This document shows positions 13,966 to 19,448 of a DNA stretch of 19,448 bases, piece by piece. This DNA is from a bacterium (GTDB taxonomy: Bacteria > RBG-13-66-14). The DNA is taken from positions 1 to 19,448 of the forward strand of contig JAIOSI010000085.1 in NCBI GenBank assembly GCA_021107695.1. Reading direction: 5' to 3'. Position numbers and translations under genes: made by a program. The stretch's first letter is position 1, and every line of letters starts with the position of its first letter. The notes beneath the pieces were generated by a model that did no database searches, had not been told where the DNA came from, and saw nothing but the letters and a program-made list of their open reading frames with translations.

Positions 13966-15738
13966 TTATCGTAAGCAAACCCGCTCTGCGCCCCGGGAGA
14001 GAGCCAGCAGAATGTTCTTTGCCAGTACCGCCGGAGAAGCTGAGTTGATGAATAATTCCACGGCAACATAGGTTGGCAAGACCGGAAGCCAGGAACCGCT
14101 GAAGCAGACATCGTCGCTGCCTGGCAGAGCAAAGGCGGGAGGAGTCGGTGGTTCATCGAGCTTGAGCAATACCTGATCTAATTGATGGAAACTCTCCTCT
14201 ACCTCCTTGCAACAACGGGTTCTCAGAGTAAGCTCGAAACCATTTTCGCGAGCCAGACGCCGCGCCGCGCCGCATAGCTGTTCCGTTGTAGTCTGTAGAA
14301 ATTCCGCCGATTCCGAGTCCTCCCAGGGCCAGGCGGCGGTTATCTCGTAAACCGCCTGCTCCAATCCGACCAGGACCAGCTCCACACCGTTGGCTGCCTG
14401 CTTGAGCTGCTCTGCGCTGTAGCGCGCGAGAAGAGCCTTCAGCACCCCATTGTTGCGGAGGGCAATAAGGTGGCGGAAGAACTTCCGCTTGCCCTCCGCC
14501 GCTTTCAGAGCGTTCTTGATAGCGGATACTCCCACGTTCACCGCGCCGGCAGGTCCGGCTGCCCCCAGACGACGGAGGTTGACGAAAACCCGGCTCAGCA
14601 AAGCACCCTCCGGAAATCCAGCACCACTGCCTGAGGTACACTCCGCTGACCTGAAACAGAGCTTCTTTCCGGTTGCTTTTGTGAGTAACTGTTCAAGCTT
14701 GCCCGGCGGAAGGTCGGTGGGCAGCTCTATAGTTTGAGCTGCTGGCGGCTCGATAGTGCTATTTTCAATGGAAGTGGTCAGCGTCAGGCTGGTTTCGCTG
14801 TGATTCCACAGCTGTAGCAGCGGCTCTGGCGATTCTTTATCGGCGGGAATGACAAGCTCCAGCTCGGTAAAGTATGGACTGAGCAGTCGAAGCTGTGAGA
14901 CGACATCGTCCGCAACAATCGAACCACCTATGAAGCGGTTGATCGCCCAGGGCTTATCAATGGCAATGTCCCCGCTATAGTGCGCCAGTCCAGCTTCGCG
15001 GGGTTTGTGAAGGGCAATATTGAGGAGTCCAGTCAGGTATCTGGTCGTCAACAGTCCGGCGTCAAGGGGATTCGCGCTATGGACGGCTCCCCGCTGAAGC
15101 AGGGGAGTAACCAGCAATCCGGGAAGGGAAATCTGCCCGATGGATTTGGGATCGGTAACGCCAAGCTCAAACAGCTTGCGGGCAAAGAGATAGATTACTG
15201 TTTGAATCGGAGTCGGAATCAAGCCGGAGTCCCGAAAGCTCTGCTCTACCTCGATCACCAGTTGCTGTGCCAGCGGTATTGTAAGTCCGCTGGCACTGAC
15301 CAGAGCGGCTACTCTGTTAGGACGACTCCAGCGGATAAGCTCGCCGGAGAGATCCCGAACCAGCAACGAGGTATCTCCTCCCGTCACCATGTCAAGCTGA
15401 AAGCTACTCTCACCGGATTCCAGCAGGCTGGACTGCTCCAGCCGCTGCTGGCTGCGGTAGAGTACATATGCCTTTGCCATCGCGGTATGATTGGTGCGCA
15501 GCAGGGTTTTGACAATGGCATCTTCCAGTTGTCTCTCGGTGAGAACCCCGGAATTAGCATTGAGGCGCAGATACACGCTCACTGCCTCGGCGACTTCGAT
15601 AGGCCAGAGTGGATCGGTCTCACCCACCGCATGGGCGGCAGCAAGAAGCTGCGAGGAAATCCGTTCCTTGTTGTAAGGAACGACGCGACCATCCTCCAGC
15701 CGAAGCAGCGTCAGAGCTGTATCGTTTTGGTGATTCAT
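13966..15738 (-). CDS. NrdD-like protein with tandem ATP-cones, lacking the glycyl-radical domain
   Basis: 590 residues. Residues 12-97 are a clear ATP-cone (EDGRVVPYNKERISSQLLAA ... AMAKAYVLYRSQQ), and 123-195 look like a second one (LVRDLSGELIRWSRPNRVAAL ... IQTVIYLFARKLFELG). From about 200 the order of motifs follows class III ribonucleotide reductase NrdD: LAHYSGDIAI at 251-260 (usually AHL-GDIHIHD; His and Asp changed), KLCFRSAEC around 359-367 in the place of the GCR active-site block, RVFVNLRRLG at 383-392 (usually V-INLPR), then GLEQAVYEITA, FELTLRTRCCKEVEESFHQLD, and CFSGSWLPV (usually Y-NS-H-PV). It stops at GAERVCLR, before the zinc-finger and glycyl-radical (RV-GYL) region every active NrdD needs. 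ATG 15738 overlaps the previous stop by one base (TGATG). It could be a regulator, a decoy subunit, or an enzyme with a separate radical subunit. Homology is inferred by eye. Confidence 0.7.
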   Translation of the reverse strand: MNHQNDTALTLLRLEDGRVVPYNKERISSQLLAAAHAVGETDPLWPIEVAEAVSVYLRLNANSGVLTERQLEDAIVKTLLRTNHTAMAKAYVLYRSQQRLEQSSLLESGESSFQLDMVTGGDTSLLVRDLSGELIRWSRPNRVAALVSASGLTIPLAQQLVIEVEQSFRDSGLIPTPIQTVIYLFARKLFELGVTDPKSIGQISLPGLLVTPLLQRGAVHSANPLDAGLLTTRYLTGLLNIALHKPREAGLAHYSGDIAIDKPWAINRFIGGSIVADDVVSQLRLLSPYFTELELVIPADKESPEPLLQLWNHSETSLTLTTSIENSTIEPPAAQTIELPTDLPPGKLEQLLTKATGKKLCFRSAECTSGSGAGFPEGALLSRVFVNLRRLGAAGPAGAVNVGVSAIKNALKAAEGKRKFFRHLIALRNNGVLKALLARYSAEQLKQAANGVELVLVGLEQAVYEITAAWPWEDSESAEFLQTTTEQLCGAARRLARENGFELTLRTRCCKEVEESFHQLDQVLLKLDEPPTPPAFALPGSDDVCFSGSWLPVLPTYVAVELFINSASPAVLAKNILLALSRGAERVCLR

Positions 15739-16529
15739 CAATACTCTACGGCATCACGCCGATCTTCCGGCAGCTCGTTTAGGGTGAGGAGCTTTGCCCG
15801 CTCCAAATCAAGTTTCCAGACCTGTGGGGCATTATCGTGATTCATAGAGAGCCAGAGAAACTTACCATCCCAGGCAAGACCTGAGGCAAATCCTTCTTCA
15901 GCAGGAAGGGGAATCCGTCCGATGATAATTCCCTCCGTGGTCAGCTTCAGCACGCCTCGATAGCTCAACATCCAGATGTAAACACCGTCGAAAACCAGCT
16001 CCTCGCCTCGTCCAACGATCCACTCGCCATGCTCCCGTTCCTCACCCAGACGCCACAGATAGATTACACCAAGTTCATCTACCAGCAGAAACTTTTCTCC
16101 CAGGCGGAGTATCCCGGACTGTTGCCAGGAGGGAAGCTCGATGTACCACCGCTCGCCGTAGGGTTTTCCCCAGTCTTGCAGAGAATTGAATTCCCCGTCA
16201 TAGCGATAGAGCGACGCGCTGTGATCGGTTAACCAGAGGGTCTCGCCATCCCAGTGTGCCCCCCGCACACCTAAGGGAACCTCTTCCCGGGCAAGCGCGA
16301 ACAGTTCCGTATCAGGGTTCAGACGATATGCCCCCCGCTCCCAACTGGTAAAGGCGTACAGCTCGCCATTGATGAACTCCAACGCTCCGCAGAACTCAGC
16401 GGGAACATCAAGCGGTTCAGCATAGCAGGAGTAATCATAGCCAGCGGGATGGAAGTTATCACCCTCCGCTGGCTGGGGAGGAATCGCTGCCTGGGCGGTT
16501 AGGGCGAAAAGAACGATGAGTCTGATCAT
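15738..16529 (-). CDS. Secreted beta-propeller-like protein, function unknown
   Basis: 263 residues. Short signal peptide MIRLIVLFALTAQAA, cleavage near residue 15. The mature part shows repeated units in which a W-D-G or similar turn is followed by hydrophobic strands: FINGELYAFTSW, HWDGETLWLTDHSASLYRYDGE, RLGEKFLLVDELGVIYLWRL, VFDGVYIWMLSYRGVLKLT, AWDGKFLWLSMNHDNAPQVWKLD. This is the pattern of a five- to six-bladed beta-propeller of the glutamine-cyclotransferase/YVTN-like sort, with no catalytic site seen. ATG after AAGGAG. It lies between a barrel gene (21 nt before) and the NrdD-like gene (1-nt overlap), an odd location for an exported protein. Confidence 0.75.
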   Translation of the reverse strand: MIRLIVLFALTAQAAIPPQPAEGDNFHPAGYDYSCYAEPLDVPAEFCGALEFINGELYAFTSWERGAYRLNPDTELFALAREEVPLGVRGAHWDGETLWLTDHSASLYRYDGEFNSLQDWGKPYGERWYIELPSWQQSGILRLGEKFLLVDELGVIYLWRLGEEREHGEWIVGRGEELVFDGVYIWMLSYRGVLKLTTEGIIIGRIPLPAEEGFASGLAWDGKFLWLSMNHDNAPQVWKLDLERAKLLTLNELPEDRRDAVEY

Positions 16530-16550
16530 AGCGATGCTCCTTCGGTTGCT

Positions 16551-17102
16551 TTACAACCCCAGAGTCAGACCTGCCATTAGCGAAAAGAAGGTAACCGGAA
16601 CCGGCTCGAAGACCAAACTGCGGGAGTTTAACCGCAGAGAAACACCCATTAGCGAACCGAAGGGGATAACGTATTCGGCATAGCCACCGATGGCAAAGGC
16701 GGAGGAGTTCAACCCGGAGAAGTAGTAGTTGCCCACCATATCCAGCTCGCCCAAAGAGACTCCGGTAACCAGATGGCTATTCCCCAGCGACCAGTGATAG
16801 CCAACCATGCCGTAGAAACCGTGGAGGTCAAGCTGCTCGTCGGCATCGGCAATCGCCAGACTGTTGGAGGCGAAGCTCAAGCCACCGCCTACGTGCAACC
16901 AGCGGGTCGGCAGCCAGTTGGCGTTGATTCCCGCCTCCAGGGCTGTATAGTCGTAGAGGTTACTGGTTACCCCGACCTCCAGAGAGAGCCAGCCGACATT
17001 GTAGCTGGCGGATGAAAGCACGGCTCCGGTGTAGGTCTGGTAACCCACCGCTGGAGCAGCTATTGTCAAAAATATAAGGAGAATAATCAGCAGTCTGGAC
17101 AT
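16551..17102 (-). CDS. Small secreted beta-barrel-like protein
   Basis: 183 residues. Signal peptide MSRLLIILLIFLTIAAPAVG, cleavage near residue 20. The rest alternates polar and hydrophobic residues in strands (NVGWLSLEVGVTSNLYDY, LHVGGGLSFASNSL, HGFYGMVGYHWSL, SHLVTGVSLGELDMVGNYYF, FAIGGYAEYVIPFG, MGVSLRLNS, FFSLMAGLTLGL), as expected of an eight-strand outer-membrane barrel. Shine-Dalgarno AGGAGG 4 nt before ATG. First gene of the operon leading to queD and queC. No named family recognised. Confidence 0.72.
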   Translation of the reverse strand: MSRLLIILLIFLTIAAPAVGYQTYTGAVLSSASYNVGWLSLEVGVTSNLYDYTALEAGINANWLPTRWLHVGGGLSFASNSLAIADADEQLDLHGFYGMVGYHWSLGNSHLVTGVSLGELDMVGNYYFSGLNSSAFAIGGYAEYVIPFGSLMGVSLRLNSRSLVFEPVPVTFFSLMAGLTLGL

Positions 17103-17131
17103 CAGCCTCCTAAGTTTAAGTTAGAGCTGTC

Positions 17132-17160
17132 AATGTAACAGAGTTTTTGCTACCGTGCAA
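17132..17160 (-). promoter_or_regulatory. Sigma-70 promoter of the barrel-to-queC operon
   Basis: On the minus strand TTGCAC (17155-17160) and TACATT (17132-17137) are separated by exactly 17 nt, giving a start near 17125 and a short leader before ATG 17102. Confidence 0.5.
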
Positions 17161-17179
17161 CCGATTTAATTATCACGGC

Positions 17180-17208
17180 TTGACGGGATAATTATTTCGT
17201 GCTATGTT
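17180..17208 (+). promoter_or_regulatory. Sigma-70 promoter of the lipoprotein gene at 17278
   Basis: TTGACG (17180-17185), 17 nt, then TATGTT (17203-17208). A second possible pair, TTGACA (17222-17227) and TATATT (17243-17248), has only 15-nt spacing, so the upstream pair is preferred; both may contribute. Confidence 0.5.
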
Positions 17209-17277
17209 ACCCCTTGTGAGGTTGACATTAGTTTAACCTCCCTATATTCGCTTCTTCTAAACCTCGGAGGTACGGCA

Positions 17278-17967
17278 ATGCGCTTTGAACACGTCGTTCT
17301 TGGTATCGGTCTGCTGGCAATTCTCTTTACCGGTTGTTTTATGGGGCATATGACCACGGCAAAGCCAGTCGGCGCGGGCAAGGTTGGTCTGACTGGCAGT
17401 CTCGGTTTTGTTCCGTTCAACTCACTCCTCGAAGAAGTCTCCGGTGATATTGATACCACAGATTCCTTCGGTGCAATGAATCTTCAGGGTCGCCTGGACA
17501 TTGGTCTCTCCGACAGTGTTGACCTGGGATTCACCACCGGGGTTGGAGTGATGATATTTCCCTACTGGATGGGTGCCAACGCCGAGGTGAAGTATGCCTT
17601 CGTTAACGATCCCGACTCTGTAACCATCGCCGCTGGTGCTGGCGTGGGGTTTAATATGTCCGGCGTTACTGCCGGGGGGTCGCTCTACATTGACAGCAAT
17701 ATCCCCTTCTTCCCGATACATATCTCTGCCCGACCAGAATACGCAATGGGGAATACTAAAGATGTAGATACCGACGGCGACGGTGTCAACGACGACACCG
17801 AATCTGAGGGGCTTTTCTACCTTAACCTCGCCGCTGGTCTGCACTTCGATCTCAGCGATACCGTTCGCCTACTCATCGAGGGAACCAGCTTCAACACCAT
17901 GAGTGGTGATGACCAGTCATTCTTCAAGTATTGGAGCTTCGGTGCCGGGGTGCAGTTTATCCTCTAG
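17278..17967 (+). CDS. Outer-membrane-type lipoprotein with barrel-like strands
   Basis: 229 residues. Lipobox LFTGC puts the lipidated Cys at residue 20 after a hydrophobic segment. The mature part has long strand-like stretches (GKVGLTGSLGFVPF, AMNLQGRLDIGLSDSVDLGFTTGVGVMI, VTIAAGAGVGFNMSGVTAG, FHFDL-type repeats, YWSFGAGVQFIL at the end), typical of barrel-like lipoproteins of uncharacterised families. Between strands near 160-175 sits an acidic loop DVDTDGDGVNDDTESEG, a D-x-D-x-D-G calcium-binding pattern. Strong Shine-Dalgarno CGGAGG before ATG. It is transcribed away from the queC operon and followed by a terminator. Confidence 0.75.
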   Translation: MRFEHVVLGIGLLAILFTGCFMGHMTTAKPVGAGKVGLTGSLGFVPFNSLLEEVSGDIDTTDSFGAMNLQGRLDIGLSDSVDLGFTTGVGVMIFPYWMGANAEVKYAFVNDPDSVTIAAGAGVGFNMSGVTAGGSLYIDSNIPFFPIHISARPEYAMGNTKDVDTDGDGVNDDTESEGLFYLNLAAGLHFDLSDTVRLLIEGTSFNTMSGDDQSFFKYWSFGAGVQFIL

Positions 17968-17995
17968 CGCCTTCGCTCTTTGTAACTCGCAAGCA

Positions 17996-18022
17996 AAAGC
18001 CTGACCGCTACGGTCGGGCTTT
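17996..18022 (+). terminator. Terminator hairpin after the lipoprotein gene
   Basis: AAAGCCTGACCG (17996-18007), loop CTA, then CGGTCGGGCTTT (18011-18022): 12-bp stem with one G-T pair. The T-run is short (TTTGACTT), so termination may be partial. Its last two bases are the start of the next promoter's -35 box. Confidence 0.7.
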
Positions 18023-18049
18023 GACTTAGTGAAGATGAGTACCTATAAT
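18021..18049 (+). promoter_or_regulatory. Near-consensus sigma-70 promoter of the TPR lipoprotein gene
   Basis: TTGACT (18021-18026), a 17-nt spacer, then a perfect TATAAT (18044-18049). The start should fall near 18056, giving a leader of about 89 nt. Near its 5' end is a stable hairpin, GGCGGG (18065-18070) with CCCGCC (18078-18083), which could protect the transcript. Confidence 0.8.
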
Positions 18050-18144
18050 CCCCGCTGATTTTCCGGCGGGAACGCAACCCGCCCCTTTCGTCGTAACTAC
18101 ACTAACGACTCTCCACACCCCAACACACGATACAAAGAGGTATT

Positions 18145-19170
18145 ATGCGCAGGATTCTCTTCACCATCTCGGTTATCTTCTTCGCCCTGGGTCTGCTTGC
18201 CTGTGGCGATGAAGCCTCCGCCGGTAACAAGGTTGACATCACTAAGCTGGTCGAGGCTGCCGAAGCCGCCCACGCCGCCGGAGACTACGCCGGAGCCGAG
18301 GATTACTATCGTCTCGTCCTCGCCCTGAGCGATGTCGAGGAGCAGGTTACCACCGCCGAGGCGGGACTGAATACAGTCATCGCCGATCAGGCGTACAGCG
18401 AAGCTCGGCTGGTTTTGAATGAGCTACAGGGTGTTCAGCCGCCGATGCCCACCCAGGGCATGGGACAGATGGACATGCTGATGGCGCAAATCAGCTATGA
18501 ACTAGCCTCCTCGCCACTGCTGCGGCAGTCTCTGGAGGCAGTCTCTGCCGGACTCTCCGTCGATCCCAATCACCCTGGCTGCAATTACATGCTCGGGTTC
18601 CTCTACGCGCAGACCGGCGACCTCGGTCTCGCCCAACGGCAGTTCGAGCATTGCCAGACAATCGCCCCTGATCACTGGGCGTACGAACGCGGAATGGCGC
18701 AGATCTACCTGGAGACCGGCAAGCCAGACCTCGCCCTTACCTCCGCCGAAGCTTCGCTAGAGAAAGCCACCGACCCCGTCGAGCGGATGGTCGCCTATGA
18801 GCTGCTGGTTCAGCTCACCTTCAACCCGGCGGACTCCAGCGTCTCCGATGGTTACATCGCTCAAGCAAAGGAAGAGCTGAGCGAGTACGGCGATCCTGTC
18901 GCTCTGGAGGCGACGCTGGCTCTGATGGCAAGCGGAACCCCCGATGTTGACTTCGCCAAGCCGCTGATTGACGAGGCACTGGGCAAGCCCTTCCTCTCAC
19001 CGGGACGCCGCCTCTCTCTGGTACAGAACGTCTCCATCGCCTACGCTCAGGCTGGTCAGATTGACGAATCAATCAGCTTTGTCGAGGAGCAGGTGCGTGA
19101 AAGTGGCAGCATCAATTCGACGCTGCTCCAACTGCTCCAGCAGCTCATCGCCGCCAAAGCTCAGATGTAA
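18145..19170 (+). CDS. TPR-repeat lipoprotein
   Basis: 341 residues. Lipobox LLAC with lipidated Cys20; the following residue is Gly, not the inner-membrane-retention Asp of enteric bacteria, so an outer-membrane location is likely. The mature part is helical with tetratricopeptide repeats: LVEAAEAAHAAGDYAGAEDYYRLVLAL, HPGCNYMLGFLYAQTGDLGLAQRQFEHCQTIAPD, WAYERGMAQIYLETGKPDLALTSAEASL and SLVQNVSIAYAQAGQIDESISFVEEQV. A Met/Pro-rich insert (PPMPTQGMGQMDMLM) lies around 98-115. ATG after AAAGAGG. TPR lipoproteins often scaffold envelope complexes; no specific partner can be named. Own strong promoter upstream and strong terminator 20 nt downstream, so monocistronic. Confidence 0.82.
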   Translation: MRRILFTISVIFFALGLLACGDEASAGNKVDITKLVEAAEAAHAAGDYAGAEDYYRLVLALSDVEEQVTTAEAGLNTVIADQAYSEARLVLNELQGVQPPMPTQGMGQMDMLMAQISYELASSPLLRQSLEAVSAGLSVDPNHPGCNYMLGFLYAQTGDLGLAQRQFEHCQTIAPDHWAYERGMAQIYLETGKPDLALTSAEASLEKATDPVERMVAYELLVQLTFNPADSSVSDGYIAQAKEELSEYGDPVALEATLALMASGTPDVDFAKPLIDEALGKPFLSPGRRLSLVQNVSIAYAQAGQIDESISFVEEQVRESGSINSTLLQLLQQLIAAKAQM

Positions 19171-19189
19171 CAACTGATTCCAGCATAAA

Positions 19190-19217
19190 AACAAGGGAGC
19201 CTCGTGGCTCCCTTGTT
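19190..19217 (+). terminator. Rho-independent terminator of the TPR lipoprotein gene
   Basis: Perfect 12-bp stem AACAAGGGAGCC (19190-19201) / GGCTCCCTTGTT (19206-19217) with a TCGT loop. A's precede it (weak function on the minus strand possible); the T-run after it is short. Confidence 0.85.
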
Positions 19218-19448
19218 GTAGCGCGGTGCCTTTGGATTATCGAGGATGATCAATTTCCGTGATTTTGTGTTAGTTCTGTCAGGTTTTGATGTCGTAGGGG
19301 AGGGTATTTTAGCCGATACAGCCCACACCCTCCAGTTAGTCGGACGTAGTCCGGCTGCCAAGAGAGACATCGGCTCACCCTGAATAAAAGGCTACCCATT
19401 ACGGGTAACCTCTCTCGTGGCAGATGAGCTACGCTCGCCAATATACAA
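19218..19448. other. Non-coding end of window with two small hairpins
   Basis: No convincing gene on either strand. Two small stem-loops are visible: AGTCGGAC / GTCCGGCT (19338-19345 with 19349-19356, one G-T pair) and GGCTACCC / GGGTAACC (19390-19397 with 19403-19410, one mismatch). Neither has a T-run or resembles a tRNA. They may belong to the end of a gene beyond the window. Confidence 0.5.

Noticed and set aside
14980..15840. 286-codon plus-strand ORF opposite the NrdD-like gene
   Set aside because: Antisense to a frame with ATP-cone and NrdD-like motifs and tight coupling to neighbours; the translated sequence has no recognisable domain.
18050..18083. Three-segment CCCGC / GCGGG / CCCGC arrangement as an attenuator or riboswitch
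   Set aside because: The first segment lies just after the -10 box and before or at the transcription start, so it is probably not in the RNA; only the second hairpin can form.
19250..19441. 63-codon minus-strand ORF at the window end
   Set aside because: No Shine-Dalgarno, no domain-like pattern, and it overlaps two small hairpins.

Overview
The window comes from a Gram-negative bacterium. Four genes encode predicted signal-peptide or lipobox proteins that look like outer-membrane beta-barrels, two more genes encode other exported proteins, and the sequence has good sigma-70 promoters and one clear sigma-54 promoter. GC content is moderate to fairly high and genes are tightly packed with 1-8 nt overlaps. 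The start of a [NiFe]-hydrogenase maturation protease and a class III (anaerobic) ribonucleotide reductase relative suggest an anaerobic or facultative lifestyle. The gene mix (Roadblock and TPR proteins, many lineage-specific small barrels) would suit an uncultured FCB-type or candidate-phylum lineage, but that is a guess; no rRNA or other firm taxonomic marker is present. TAG ends several intact genes (rlmH, rsfS, yqeK, the Roadblock gene, the FAD-domain gene, usp), so UAG is an ordinary stop here.

Left block, minus strand, 5176 down to 1: a leader operon reading TPR/acidic-tail protein, Roadblock/LC7 protein, yqeK, rsfS, rlmH, argS, hydrogenase maturation protease (cut by the window edge). 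The yqeK-rsfS-rlmH core is a classic ribosome-associated cluster. rsfS has no ATG, GTG or TTG at the right place and seems to start at ATT behind a good Shine-Dalgarno. argS has a degenerate HIGH motif and follows a perfect 20-nt palindrome.

Centre, plus strand, 5510-12809: two secreted barrel-like proteins; a full-length TrkA/KtrA potassium-channel regulator split by one in-frame TAG; then a compact set of a shortened GlcE-like FAD-domain protein, a one-cysteine BCP peroxiredoxin, rsgA and mnmE. After a 294-nt gap carrying a near-consensus -24/-12 promoter come a universal stress protein and a secreted FG-GAP-like protein, ending at a strong bidirectional terminator (12853-12895).

Right block, minus strand, 17102 down to 12919: a five-gene operon of small barrel, secreted propeller-like protein, NrdD-like protein with tandem ATP-cones but no glycyl-radical domain, queD and queC. 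Divergent from it, on the plus strand, are a barrel-like lipoprotein (17278) and a TPR lipoprotein (18145), the latter with an almost perfect sigma-70 promoter whose -35 box starts in the last bases of the preceding terminator hairpin. The final 230 nt hold no convincing gene.

Most noteworthy: the truncated NrdD-like gene inside a queuosine operon, the ATT start of rsfS, the sigma-54 promoter of usp with a second, convergent sigma-54-like site, and the amber-interrupted ktrA.
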